A stretch of DNA of 64,000 nt from Dasypus novemcinctus (lineage: Eukaryota; Chordata; Mammalia; Cingulata; Dasypodidae), in contig NC_080680.1 of assembly GCF_030445035.2 (NCBI RefSeq), positions 94,617,157-94,681,156 of the forward strand, written 5' to 3'. Positions 44,694 through 56,367 of this stretch are shown piece after piece. The position numbers and the translations under genes were made by a program. Numbering within the stretch: position 1 is the first letter of the stretch; the number at the start of each line of letters is the position of its first letter. Under the pieces are notes generated by a model. That model saw only the letters and a program-made list of their open reading frames with translations. It did not search any database and was not told where the DNA came from.

Positions 44694-47600
44694 GTACTGG
44701 AAAATCCCAAGCTCTGTCAATAGGCTTTAAAAATGTCCATTAAATATGTATTCATCAGAAGTTTCCTGATTTCTAACTCCAGTCCCACTTCCAGAGATAA
44801 CCCAGTGTCACCAGTTCATTGTGTATGCTTCTAGTCTTTTTCCGCACAGAACAGATGTGTACCATAGCATCGTGGTAGCAAATCCATACTGGCATGGGGT
44901 TTGAGTCCTGTTCTTTAGATTACTGGTTTGGTATCGTATAAATCACAGGTATGAATATATTGGTAGTATAAATTCCTAGAAATGACATTTATATTCAATA
45001 TTTCCAAATTGTTGTCAGTTGAGGTGGCATTGTTTTCTGGTTTGACCAACAAAATGTTATTTACTCATACCCTTGCCCTTGTACTGTAATCAACTTTTTG
45101 CTCTTTGCTATCCTGGTGGATGAAAAATGGTAACTTAGTCATAGTTTTATTTTTTTAAGAGTGAGATTGAATCTCTTTTTATACGTTTAAGCGATAGTTT
45201 TATATCCTTTGTTCAGCTTTAAAATTGGATGGTTGATCTTTTTTTCTTGGGAAGGTTTATGAGTTAAAGAAATTAATAAATGGTATGAATTGTAAGTATT
45301 TCTTCAGTTTTTTATCTTTTGACTTTATATGATTTTCCTGGCAGAAATTTTAAGTTTTATGTACTTGAAAGTATTACTTTATAGTTTGTTAATTTTGTCT
45401 TTTAGTTAAAATGCCTTTCTTCACTCTATGATTACAAAAAGATTGTCCCATGGTTTTCTTAGTATTTCTATGATTTCATATTGTTTTTACATTTAAATAT
45501 TTGATTTGTCTGGAATTTATTTTGGTGCAAAGGGTATGATAGGGGTCCAGTTTAACTTTTTTTCATATTGCTACTTATTATTATTTTTTTTCCCAAATTC
45601 TACTCAATTTATTCATTTTTTTAAAAAGATATTACATTAAAAAAATATGAGGTCCCCATTCGCCCCCACCGCCCCTACCCCACCACTCCCCCCCCCAATA
45701 ACACTCTCCCCCATCATCATGTCACATCCATTGCATCTGGTGAGTACATCTCTGGGCATTGCTGCACCCCATGTCCCATGTTCCACACCATCATATTGCT
45801 ACTTATTTGATTCAACACTACTTATTGGATAATCCATCATTTCTCCATTTTTGTGAAATGTTAGATTTGTCACATACTGAATTTCTGTTTATATTTGGGC
45901 CTTTAGCTGTACTTATAACTCTCTTTTGATTTGTCTATTATTGGACTGTGTTACACTATTTTTAATATAATGTATTTTGGTGTCTGGTAGGGCTGGTCAC
46001 CCTTAAATACTATTCTGTGTTAGTATTTTCCTAACTTTTGCTTTCTTGTTTTTCCAAAGCAGATTTAGGAGCATGCACACATATGTCTGTCTATGTATTT
46101 GTCTTAAGGAATGCATTAAATATTTAGGTTAATTTAGGGGAAATTGATATCTTTCTGTTGTTGAGTCTCCTATTCAAGAACATGGTGTTGCTTTTCTATT
46201 TATTCAAGTATTTCTTAATGTTTCTTGATAGTGTTTTAGAGTTTTCTTCATATAGTTTTTTTTTTCAGTTTTTTTATTGAAGTGTATCATTCATACATGA
46301 TTCATGTAGAGTTTTATATTAGTTTTTCTGTACTAGCAAATGATCCCCAAACCTTAGTAGTGGGATCTTCTTGTGATAGGATTTATCCAAAACAGATTTT
46401 AGACAGAAGTGGGGGTCTTCTTATGGTAACAGAAATTTATTTCTCATTCATGTTACATGCTAGCTGTGGTTCAGTGGTGGCTCTGCTTCTGCTTCATATG
46501 TCCTCTCATTCCAAGAGCTAGGCTGAAGGAGTAACCCTATTTGGTATACAGTGTTTTCATGGTAGAGTTCAGAGAGCAAGAGAGGACTGTTAAAGACATG
46601 CAGTGACTCATAAAGCTTTGGCTTAGACCTGGTATATATCATGTGCTCACATTCCATTGGCCAAAGCAAGTCATATAATATGCCAGGCCTGACATTAGTG
46701 GGCTGGGGCTATATGTGTTCATCCCACAGGAGATACTGCCGGTCACATGGCGAGGGTTAGGAATGTTTAATCCTCTTTTAGGGTGGGGTGGTGATGGTGG
46801 TGGCATAAATAACAAAAGAATAATACTACCTGCCACAATCTTGTTATAAAAAATTCATGTAATAACAAAAGTACAGAAAGAAAAAAGTAAAAGGTCTCTT
46901 TTACCAGTTGCCCCAGATCCCACTACTTGGAGACAATCACTGTTAACAGTTTACATGTTCTTCTAACCCTTTTTCTATGAACATATAAGTATTTGCATAC
47001 ACTTTGTATATCAATATACATATATTAGTCATATATATATACACATAGGCTTCTTTTTATAAAATTTGGATCATACTGCAATGTTCTGCATTTTGCTTTT
47101 TCAGTTTAACCTAATGTATTTCAAACATCTTTCATGGTAAGAAACATAGAGCTGCCTCATTTTTTCTACGTGTTAATTATATTCCTTTGAGTAGATGAAC
47201 TGTAATTTATTTAACTCATCTCCTGAAGTTGGGCATTAGTTTGGTCCTTTAATTATTGCAAATTCTGCTGCAGTGGACATCATTGTATGAGGACCACTCT
47301 GCCCCTGTGTGTTACTGTGCAGTAGATAAAGCAAGCTTTAGACAGATGTCAGTTTGTAGTATTTGGGCCATGATTTTGTCCCCATTCTTCTTGGTCACCT
47401 TCATGTTCACTCCCATTTAGGTCCAAAAGGTGTGATCAATGACTGGCGCCGTTTCAAGCAGTTGGAGACAGAGCAAAGGGAAGAGCAATGCCGGGAGATG
47501 GAAAGGCTGATCAAGAAGCTCTCCATGAATTGCAGGTCCCATCTGGATGAAGAGGAAGAGCAACAGAAAGAGAAGGACCTCCAAGAGAAGATCAGTGGGA

Positions 47601-50131
47601 AGGTAATTAACAGCACCCAGGATTTTCTCAGAAGCTGCCCTGGCTACTGGAACTTGGATTATATTCACGAGCTAGAGAATGTTTGATCTGAGCTCCGAGA
47701 AGCCGTGCATGCACTGCTGGGAAAAGTATAGAGTCATGTCATAACTCAGACACACTTGAGTTTAATCTCAGTTCTGTCACTAAGTCAGGTTTTTCATTGT
47801 TGAAAAGAGGTCAGTATCCCTCTCTCATGGGCCCACATAGGTAAAATGCCTCTCACAGTGCCTGGCCGTTTGAATGTGCTCAGTAAATGTTAGTTTCCTT
47901 TCCTTTAGGGATGACTTATCTTGGGCTGGAAACTTGTAATGATCCTTTGAAGGTGGTAATATTATCCCCCTTTTACAGATGAAGAAATCAGTGTTAGAGA
48001 GGGGAGGTGATTTACTCAGGTTCCCACATTTAGTGCGAAGTGGTGCTAGGATCCTAACCCAGATTTTCCTGCCCTTTCTACGATATTCCTCCATTTCACA
48101 TGAAGCCTGTTCATGAGAATTTATTCCAGTGAGGCAACACAATAGAAGCAGGCAGACACTGGAAAATGTCCCCGACTCCCTTCTTTACCTTCTCAAAATT
48201 AAAAGGAACCCCTATTTCCCCCACCCCCATCCCCTCTGACCATAAGTGAATGACTAGGAGTGCCTGAGGTCATTTAACTCTGGCCCAAAGCAGCTATTGA
48301 CTGAAAATAGCAGCCAGGATCTGGCAGCAGATTAGAGGATTGAGTGAGACATTAGCCTTGACCAGCCTTGACCAGCCTTGACCTGGAGGCTGATTTCTGG
48401 CTTTAGACTTAAGCAAAGACCTTTTAATAGGTCAGACCTTTTATTAGGTTAGAAAGAACCACTCTGATTAGCTGAGGGAGAGTGGAGAGCTATGAGACTG
48501 GAAGAAAATTGGGAATGATAAGGAAAACAGTAAACTCAGAATGGTGCTTCTTATAATACAGAAACATCTCTTCTATTCTAGTCTCCTTCACTCCTCACAC
48601 CCCAGTCTATGCAGGGTCAGGTAGAGCTGGGGGTTTATTACAGGAGCCAGAGATGACTTGCTGCACCAGGGCAAGAGATGTAAGAAGTTTTGTAACTTAA
48701 GCTAGCTGCAGGGCAGTGTGACCACTACTAACAGCTAACAGCTGCTGCTTTATACTGAGGCGAAAGACCAGAATGAAGCAAAATGTCACAAGGGTAAGCC
48801 TTGAGAAAGGCTATCCTTGTTTTGCCAAGTTATCTGCAGTAGAAGAGAACTGAATGTCAGAAATAGAGAAGTTGTTAAGTAAAGAATGGCTCATTGTATA
48901 AAGTTTTATTTTAAAAATTTGGAATATGAGGAAATATTTATGATATGATAATGTTAAGTGGCAAAAGCAAAAAGCAGGTCACAACTTAAGTGGTACACTC
49001 ATGATGCTGATATGATTAAAGCAAAAACAATGTCGGCATCATGTGGCTGGTAATAATATCAAAAAGGAAAATAAATTTTTAGAAAATGTGTGTGACTATG
49101 AATGAGTATTTTGTTTGTATATAAGCATTGGGTGTGGGGCAGGGATTATGAGTGTGCTTTTTAAAGTTTTTAAATGTTTTATTGTCTTTTTAACAACCAA
49201 AAAGTGGATAAAATCACTTAGTCCCTTGTCACAACTGACAGAAAAAAGCCCATAAAGTGATGCTATCTGATGTTATCTATTGGATTGAGAGGCAGTGATA
49301 CCGTAGTTAAATTGGAATTTTTAAAAATCTGTTTAATCTTGATCTTTTATTTACTACCTGGGTGAACTTGTGCATATAACATCAAGTCTGGGAACCTCAT
49401 TTGTAAATAGGGAGTAATAAAGGTCGTTTCCTGATGAAATTATCTTAAGAATTCAATGAGGTATATTGTATAGTAAGCACTTAGCGTGGTGGCTCATATG
49501 CAATAAGCACTCAGTATATGTTGGCTATTATTGCAATTGTTTTATTCCACGTCTCCTATGCTTGTTGGTCCTCTGGCAGATGACCCTTCAGGAGTTTGCT
49601 CTTATGAATAAAGACAGAGATGATGAAGACTTTCTGCAGCAGTACCGGAAGCAGAGAATGGAAGAGATGCGGCAGCAGCTTCACAAAGGTCCCGAATTCA
49701 AGCAGGTTTTTGAGATCCACAGTGGAGAAGGGTTTTTAGACATGATTGATAAAGAACAGAAAAGCACTCTCATCATGGTGCACATATATGAGGATGGCAT
49801 TCCGGGGACGGAAGCCATGAATGGTTGCATGATCTGTCTTGCCACGGAGTACCCAGCTGTCAAATTCTGCCGGGTGAAGAGTTCAGTTATTGGGGCCAGC
49901 ACTCGGTTCACCAGGAGTGCCCTTCCTGCCCTATTGATCTACAAGGGGGGTGAGTTGATTGGCAATTTTGTTCGTGTAACAGACCAGCTGGGAGAAGATT
50001 TCTTTGCTGTGGACCTTGAAGCTTTTCTACAAGAATTTGGATTACTCCCAGAAAAGGAAGTCTTGGTACTGACATCTGTACGTAACTCTGCTGCTTGTCA
50101 CAGTGAGGACAGCGATCTGGAAATAGATTGA
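44522..50131 (+). CDS. PDCL: Phosducin-like protein 1 (PhLP1), complete
   Basis: PDCL is a cytosolic co-chaperone of the CCT chaperonin that helps assemble G-protein beta-gamma dimers. Coding exons are 44522-44693, 47421-47602 and 49580-50131; phases join (ACAG|GTCCA, GGGAAG|ATGACC) to 301 codons, the usual length. ATG at 44522 follows the acceptor ccctcccag and starts MTTLDDKLLGEKLQYYYS. Residues 18-26, SSSEDEDSD, form an acidic casein-kinase-2-type cluster. Residues 58-73, GPKGVINDWRRFKQLE, form the conserved G-beta-gamma-binding helix. An acidic, Glu-rich linker follows, then a thioredoxin-like domain (about 150-280) and the C-terminal SEDSDLEID. A non-coding first exon lies in the GC-rich promoter. 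No disabling change is seen. Confidence 0.97.
44770..46256 (-). mobile_element. Old L1 fragments in PDCL intron 2
   Basis: Antisense L1-like text (cttccagagataacccagtg, tggatgaaaaatggtaactt, tttcttaatgtttcttgata), interrupted by the insertion at 45580-45790. Confidence 0.6.
45580..45790 (-). mobile_element. Short 5'-truncated L1 3' end
   Basis: aatatgaggtccccattcgc and tcacatccattgcatctggt match 32235-34253. Perfect 17 bp duplication tcatattgctacttatt at 45563-45579 and 45791-45807. About 25 bp of extra sequence lies between two T-rich tails. Confidence 0.88.
46840..47300 (-). mobile_element. Old L1 3' fragment
   Basis: tacttggagacaatcactgt, ttggatcatactgcaatgtt and attctgctgcagtggacatc are typical of antisense old L1 3' UTR. 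Confidence 0.6.
47421..47602 (+). CDS. PDCL: PDCL coding exon 2 (G-beta-gamma-binding helix)
   Basis: Acceptor cccatttag|GTCCAA, donor GGGAAG|gtaatt; 182 nt. Encodes the PKGVINDWRRFKQLE helix and the Glu/Gln-rich segment ending KDLQEKISGK. The open frame runs on into the intron to 47686, but the donor is clear. Confidence 0.95.
47700..47925 (+). repeat. MIR SINE
   Basis: gagtttaatctcagttctgt, tctcacagtgcctggccgtt and gtgctcagtaaatgttagtt. Confidence 0.65.
47935..48090 (-). repeat. MIR SINE
   Basis: cccccttttacagatgaaga and gaggtgatttactcaggttc, on the minus strand; tail-to-tail with the neighbouring plus-strand MIR. Confidence 0.65.
48091..49275. other. PDCL intron 3, mostly unassigned
   Basis: Includes three copies of a 10 bp unit (agccttgacc) at 48353-48383. 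No other recognised element. Confidence 0.5.
49280..49545 (+). repeat. MIR SINE
   Basis: ctacctgggtgaacttgtgc, gaacctcatttgtaaatagg and gcaataagcactcagtatat; it ends just before the last PDCL exon. Confidence 0.65.
49580..50131 (+). CDS. PDCL: PDCL coding exon 3 (thioredoxin-like domain, stop)
   Basis: Acceptor cctctggcag|ATGACC; 183 codons and TGA. Encodes MTLQEFALMN, the FLDMIDKEQKS region, the domain core IMVHIYEDGIPGTEAMNGC, and the tail SEDSDLEID. The upstream in-frame extension to 49466 is MIR-derived intron. Confidence 0.96.
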   Translation: MTLQEFALMNKDRDDEDFLQQYRKQRMEEMRQQLHKGPEFKQVFEIHSGEGFLDMIDKEQKSTLIMVHIYEDGIPGTEAMNGCMICLATEYPAVKFCRVKSSVIGASTRFTRSALPALLIYKGGELIGNFVRVTDQLGEDFFAVDLEAFLQEFGLLPEKEVLVLTSVRNSAACHSEDSDLEID

Positions 50132-50344
50132 CAGTTTAGTTGCAGGTTTCTCCTTGTTTGGGTTGGAAGACATGTCCAGGAATTTTCTTTTATTTCTTGT
50201 GTCTTCAGGCTTTTCAGCTGTTTTGTTTGTTTGTTTTTTCTTTTCTTTTTATTTTTCCAGCTGTTCTTTGTAGTCACTTTTATTATGTATAAAGCCAGGA
50301 AATTCTTAGATTAAATCAGAGTGCTGAATCACCTTGTCACTAGC

Positions 50345-50350
50345 AATAAA
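50345..50350 (+). terminator. PDCL: PDCL poly(A) signal AATAAA
   Basis: AATAAA in ctagcaataaagtgac, 214 nt after the stop codon, followed by a T/G-containing region. It gives a short 3' UTR of about 230 nt. Confidence 0.6.
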
Positions 50351-50370
50351 GTGACTTAAAATCGTGTAAA

Positions 50371-50900
50371 CAGGAAGCCAGGCTTTTGAACTGTTTGCTT
50401 AAGATTCTCTATATGACCTGTTATTGTTTCCAGTCAGTATTTATGTAACATCCTTAAGACAGTGTCCTGGCAATTGTCTTTAGATGATCTCAGAGGTCTC
50501 TGCCATGTCTGAGTATAATTCTGTAGTTATTACATTATTTGCAATGTAAATATTACATTTCCTTAATCACATGATTGCAAAGTATACTTGTTATCAGATC
50601 CATAAGCCCTGTGAGGCAATTCATTTTTTCCCCTAGACCCTGATCTCTACCCAGGTCTTGCTTAGAGAGTCCAGATGATGTGTGTTTGTCCCATTAAGAG
50701 GAGTGACCTCTACTGCTGGTGTCCTATCATGCTCAAGCATTGTTAAGTCTGGAATAGGAAGGATCAGTGCTGACTGCCTTCTTGATGCTTCAAGACTTTT
50801 AGAGCTAGGGTAGAGCTGGAATGCCCTTTTGAAGGAGGATCTTTCAATAAGATAACTCCTGCTTGTCTCTTTCTCTATCTTTTTTATTTAATAAGGTAAC
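50371..50900. other. Sequence downstream of PDCL
   Basis: No recognised repeat; could include a longer PDCL 3' UTR if the signal at 50345 is bypassed. Confidence 0.4.
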
Positions 50901-50904
50901 TTTT

Positions 50905-52020
50905 CTGTTGAATATAGGTAAAACGATTTTTTGGCATATTGGAAAAGTAATTTATGTTCATTGGAGGAAAATTTACCAAAATATAGAAGGAAAAATAACA
51001 AAATTAGGATAGTTTCTAATTTTTACCACCTAGAGTAAAACACTATTAATATTTTGGTAGATTTTCCTACAGTGTTTTCATGTATATATAGATTGGTTTT
51101 GTTTTGTTTTTTCTGCACAAAGCAATGGGAACATTTTGGACATACTGTTTTATAATATGTTCAGCAAACTTCTAAAAATGTTATTAAATACTCTTAAACA
51201 TTTTTAATGGCTATTGATATTCTATTATGTACTGTAATTCATTTGGTGGTTTTCTCTTAAACAGCAAAGGCTTTTTTAATTACAAAATTAATGTCTATTA
51301 TAGAAAATGTAAATAAAAATTGCTAAACTGAAAAAAGCCTTATAATTCCACCAACCAAAAATAATCCCTTTTATAATTTTTACAGGTATTTTCCTACTCT
51401 TTTTTCTGGGTGTCATTTTAGTTTTTGCTCTTGTTTTTTCTTTTAAAATTGTAATCTGGAATTAAGTAATTTGCGTTAAAATTCACAGTTTCAATTTTCA
51501 TGGATATTCAGAACCTGACTAATAAGCAAAGTTCTGCAGAGAAATTCTGAAAATATCTGTTGTAGTTAGCTAACAAAAAGAAATACTTGGTTTTTCTGAT
51601 TAAAAAGCATTATATACATATAGAAAATAAGAATTTACAGAAATTTATTAGAAGTAAAGATAATATTGTTAATGTTATAGTTTTTTTTCTTTCTGGTCTT
51701 TTTTCAGTGTTTTTTAAAATAAAAGTTGAGAGCTTACTAAATTTAGTTATGTTCTGCTTTTATTTAACATTGTATCATAAGTATTTTGTCATGTTATAAA
51801 AATTCTAAATAAACAGTATTCAGTGGCTTCATCATATTCCATCTTTTGGATATACCATAATTTAATCATTTCTTTAATGTTGGATATTTAGGTACCTAGA
51901 TTTTTGTAAAAAATGTAGTTGCAGTTAAATCTTTGTATTTTGGGCCATATTTTGGTTTTCTTGTATGATATCTAGAGGAGGAAGTATTGGTCAAATGGAC
52001 ATAAGCATTTTAAAAATAGT
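50905..52020 (-). mobile_element. Old L1 3' fragments
   Basis: accacctagagtaaaacact, tattctattatgtactgtaa, catattccatcttttggata and taccataatttaatcatttc are antisense L1 3' text in at least two overlapping copies. Confidence 0.55.
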
Positions 52021-52164
52021 GTTTATAAACTTCTGTTCTCATTGAAAATGAAAGTATTTTATGCACTCACACACAAAACCCTGACTTTGCCTTTCAGGAA
52101 CAGAAATTCTAGAATAAAGTGAAAAGACATGTGATAGGGAAATCCTAGAATTTTAAATCCCTAA

Positions 52165-52350
52165 TTTAAGTGTAGTGGAAACAGCATGGGCTTTGGGGTC
52201 AGAGAGATCCCGATTCAATCAGAGTCTGATTCAGTTCAAATCCTGTGTGTCGCTTACCTATGGGTGTAGCTTCTGGTGAGGCACCTACCCTTTCTGAGGT
52301 TAGTTTCCTCATGTTTACAATGGGAACAAAAATAATTTTCCTGAGGTTCT
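52165..52350 (+). repeat. MIR SINE
   Basis: gtggaaacagcatgggcttt, ttcagttcaaatcctgtgtg and gtttcctcatgtttacaatg. Confidence 0.65.
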
Positions 52351-52353
52351 TCT

Positions 52354-52530
52354 GTGACAGTTTTTCTCACCATGTGGTCCTCCAATGAGTAGCATCAGCA
52401 CTACCTGGAAACTTGTTAGAAGTGCAGATTCTTGGGATATCCCTTAGACCCTGACTCAGACCCTCCAGGGGTGGCTATGTTTTCACAAGTCCTCCATTCT
52501 GAGGCCCTTAAAAATTTGAGAACCATTGAC
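52354..52530 (-). mobile_element. MER5A-like hAT MITE
   Basis: Left end cagtttttctcaccatgtgg, middle gtagcatcagcactacctgg and cttgttagaagtgcagattc, right end tttgagaaccattg: both ends of a MER5A-type element. Confidence 0.75.
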
Positions 52531-53091
52531 CTATAGATTAAGATGAATGAAATCATCTGTCACAAAACAAGTGCTCATTAATGTCTTTTTCTTTGAGTAA
52601 GAGTAAGGGAGGGAAGGAGCTGAAAAAGGAGAGTCCTCAGATTGCTTCTCTTCCTCTTCATTTTATGTGATAATCTCTTTTAGTCATGAAATTTAGACAA
52701 GGAAAAGAAACTAATATTTTTCTATCATAAACTATGTCCCAGTAGTTTTCTATAATTCACTTTTCTCTGGAATGAAAGTTCCATGAAGGTAATGACTTGG
52801 TTTTCCTCCATGGTGAATGGCAGTGGTTAAGAACGCGGACTCTGGGAATTTCCTGACATTTACTAGGTTTTTGGCAAGGAACCGAACTCCTCCCTTTAGA
52901 ACAATGCCGAGCCCACTGTCAGCTTTCAAAGGTGGTGTCTGTTTTTATTGTTCCCATGTCCTCAGCTGTGCCTGGCACTTGATAGGAAATCAATAAACCT
53001 TGAAGAATGAAAATAAGTTGACTCATTGAATGTCATATCCTTTCAAGGTAGGAAGTAGTAACTTTACAAACACAAAGAAACGAAGACTTAG

Positions 53092-53510
53092 GGGGCGGTG
53101 AACTTGGCCCAGTGGTTAAGGCGTCTTTCTACTACATGGGAGGTCTGTGGTTCAAACCCCGGGCCTCCTTGACCCGTGTGCAGCTGGCCCATGCGCAGTG
53201 CTGATGCGCACGAGGAGTGCCCTGCCACGAAGGGGTGTCCCCTGTGTAGGGGAGCCCCACGCGCAAGGAGTGTGCCCCGTAAGGAGAGCTGCCCAGCGCG
53301 AAAGAAAGTGCAGCCTGCGCAGGAATGGTGCCGCACACAGGAAGAGCTGACACAACAAGATGATGCAACAAAAAGAAACAGATTCCTGTGCTGCTGATAA
53401 CAACAGAAGCGGACAAAGAAGATGCAGCAAATAGACACACAGAACCGACAACGTGGTGGAGGGGGGGGAAGGGGAGAGAAATAAATAAATAAATCTTAAA
53501 AAAAAAAAAA
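53092..53510 (+). repeat. DAS-type tRNA SINE inside MIR
   Basis: Head gggcggtgaacttggcccag, (aaat)n then poly(A). Duplication aaagaaacgaagacttag (53074-53091) versus aaagaaaccaagacttag (53511-53528), one mismatch. The host around it (53050-53640) reads as a minus-strand MIR. Confidence 0.9.
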
Positions 53511-54290
53511 AAAGAAACCAAGACTTAGAGGGGTTAAGTGACTCTTCCAAGTTGTACAGCTTGTGGATATGGCCAGGATTTGGATCGCGTCTACACTGTT
53601 CAGTTCCAGTATTTCTGTTATTTCCATGATGCCATGTTAATTCTTAGTGGAGAAAGCAAAATGATATGGGACAATAAAAGAAGTTAAAAAAAATTAGGTT
53701 AGAGGAAGAAAATAAAGGAATGAATTTAAAAAAGAGAAAAAGGAGTTCACCTGGGTAGAGGCTTGGTCTCTTTTGTCTGCCTGTGTTTCAAATCAGAATC
53801 TCCTCGAGACTGGGCTGTCGTGGTGACCCACAGTGAGTGCCTAACATGACCCCACAAGCCTTCCTCCCCAAGTCCCTCTATTTCCCCTCCCTGCATACTG
53901 CCGCCTGTGTTTTGCTATGGGTGACAGCAATGGGGAGTATAATTAATATGAACTCTAGCTCTCTAGGTAACAGTCTTACGTTCCTGTATCTTCCTTTCTC
54001 GGGGCCTCAGTTTCCCCATTTGTGAAGTGAGGGGTTGAATTAGATAATCTCTTAAGACACTGAGCGCTCACATATGAATCGAACTTTTAAAAATCCACCT
54101 TTTATTTTTTCAAACTTTATTTCAACTTCAAAAAATAAAATAACAGAAGGCAGCTTAAGTTATGGAAGCATTAGTTTAAAAACTGTAGGCACATTGATGT
54201 TATTTAATACGAAAAACAAGCTCAGTTGTTTCTCCAGTGTTCTGAAAGATGAATAAATGAGCACAGATAGGTTAAATGACATGATTATGG

Positions 54291-54368
54291 TCTTGATAAT
54301 GGAGAAAATTAAAAACAAAAAACAACTTGATCTTGATAATGGAGAAAATTAAAAACAAAAAACAACTT
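54291..54368 (+). repeat. Perfect tandem duplication, 40 bp period
   Basis: tcttgataatggagaaaatt starts at 54291 and again at 54331; the two copies are identical over their shared length through aacaactt. Confidence 0.95.
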
Positions 54369-54539
54369 TATACATCTCATAAAACTAAATCCATACTTTT
54401 TTTTTTAACTTTTAGCATTGATATAGTATCTTCTTTGCCTTTGCTACAAAAATACTAAACAATATTGTTAAATTTAGTCTCTAAAGTACATTAGTTATAT
54501 TTTTTCCAGTGAATTACCATAGTCTTAACACTTTTTAAG

Positions 54540-55190
54540 AGGAACCACTTTTTATTTTTAAAACTTAAAACCTATAGAAAAATTGGAAGTATACCACAAT
54601 TAGTACCTGTATACCCTTCACTTAGCTTCATTACTAGTTAAATGTTAAGTTTGCTACATTTGTTGTTAGTTTTTTGCTCAACCGTTTGAAAGTGTTGCAA
54701 ATATCTTGATTTCACCCCTAAATCCTTCAGCTGCATCTCCTAAGAATAAGGTTATTCTCCCTGATAAAAACAATATCCTATCACACCTAAGAAAATTAAT
54801 AATAATTATAATTATTTAATAATTCAACAATATCTAAAGTACAAGTCAGGTAGAATTTTTCCTACTTGTTCTTAGAATTTCTTAGGATCCAATCAAGGTT
54901 CACACACATTGCATTTATGTCACTTTTGTTTCTTTTAAGCTACCTTTGCATTTGTGGGTTTTTTTTTTTTTTTTTTTTTTTTTTTGCCTCGTTAGTCTTT
55001 GAGCACTTTCTTTCTGCCCTAAGATGTCCTGGGATCACATGGTGCTTTGCCTGCTTTTAACTTGAAATTAGCCATTTTCTAAGAAAGGCTAGTTTCTTTT
55101 AGTGGAGAATGGCATTTAGAAGTGAAATCTGGGTGTTAGGTATGCTCACTGCTACTGGGATGCTGTTGCTTTTGCACCCTTTTGATGGAT
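54540..55190 (-). mobile_element. Old L1 3' fragment with poly(T) run
   Basis: gtacctgtatacccttcact, gatccaatcaaggttcacac and similar antisense L1 text; contains a 27 nt T run at 54959-54985. Confidence 0.5.
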
Positions 55191-55426
55191 AGGAAAAAAA
55201 ATAACTTCATAGTGATACTTGCCATTTAAAGTCACCATGAGGTTCTTCCTTTCCTTCCCTCATTCTCTCTTCTCCCACAATGAAAACATGATTCCCAACA
55301 TTCATCTATTTACAAATTTTTACTATCATAAAATATGTAATAAATTCAAAGGGGTCTATGACACTAAGCAATAGCAACTCTAAAGTTTTCAAGATTTCTT
55401 TGCAGTTCTTTTTTTGTTCTTTAGAG

Positions 55427-55777
55427 CAGGGGTTTCTTAACATTTTTTGTTCCATGGGCCCTTTTGCCAGTCAGGTAAAAACCATGGACCCCTTCTCAGA
55501 ATGTAGTGACAGGTAGTTTTATGATACTCAACTAGTGCTGGATCTAACAACTACCATAATTTTGAGGTATAAGCGATTTTTTGAGATATGTAACAATTGT
55601 AATGTGATATGAAATGAATACTATTGAAATTTATTGCATACATTCATAAGTGAAGGAAATGCTAGATTTCAGTAAGAGCTCAAGAGAAAAATAAAGATTA
55701 TAAGTTGATTCTTTTCAATCTAAGCTCATGGACCCCGTGAAATCTTTCCACAGACTCCTTGGGGTTAAGCACCCCCA
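55427..55777. mobile_element. hAT-type MITE with 8 bp duplication
   Basis: Terminal inverted repeats CAGGGGTTTCTTAAC and GTTAAGCACCCCCA; flanked by the identical 8 bp CTTTAGAG (55419-55426 and 55778-55785), the hAT signature. Contains ccatgggccc near the left end and catggacccc near the right. 351 bp, no transposase. Confidence 0.85.
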
Positions 55778-55914
55778 CTTTAGAGTGTATTATGCTAAGG
55801 GTGTACAGAGTCCTGAGTTAAAAAAACAATTCTTTCTGTGTGGTAATCAGTTTGTTATAGAAGTACATTCATTTGCTTCTGTATGATTCAGGTTTATGGT
55901 CTGCTTTTCTCCCC

Positions 55915-56226
55915 ATCTTTTTTTTTTTTTTAATCCCCCCCTTGTGGCTTTTTTGCTTGCTGTCTGCCCTCTGTGTCCATTTGCTGTGCGCTTTTCTGTA
56001 TTTTTGCTTGTCTCCCTTTTTTGTTGTTGTTGTTGTGTCACCTTGCTGAGTTGGCTCTTGAGGTACTTGTGGGCCAGCTGCATGTCATGGCATTGTGTCG
56101 CGCCCGGGCCAGGGGATCTCTGCAGTGTGTGGGTGAGCCTGCCTTCACAAGGAGGCCCTGGACATGAACCCAGGGCCCCCCATTTGGTAGACGGGAGCCC
56201 AAATGATTGAACCACACCACTTCCCT
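55915..56226 (-). repeat. tRNA-derived SINE variant
   Basis: Minus strand; poly(T), then ttgctgtgcgcttttctgta, ending ggtagacgggagcccaaatg and accacaccacttccct. Its body differs from the main family and resembles 18885-19197. Confidence 0.75.
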
Positions 56227-56367
56227 CTCCATCCTTTTTGATTTATTATTTTTTTTAGCATATAAAACATTTACTTAGTTTGAAAGTCAACATGGTATAA
56301 AAAAAAAAAAAACTTCTCTGAGAACTCTCACACCCATCCTTATTCTTTCTATCCCAAGAATTTATTT

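Noticed and set aside
49466-49579. Upstream extension of the last PDCL open frame to an ATG at 49466
   Set aside because: This stretch is intronic MIR sequence ending in a clear acceptor (ctctggcag); the joined exons give the expected 301 codons without it.
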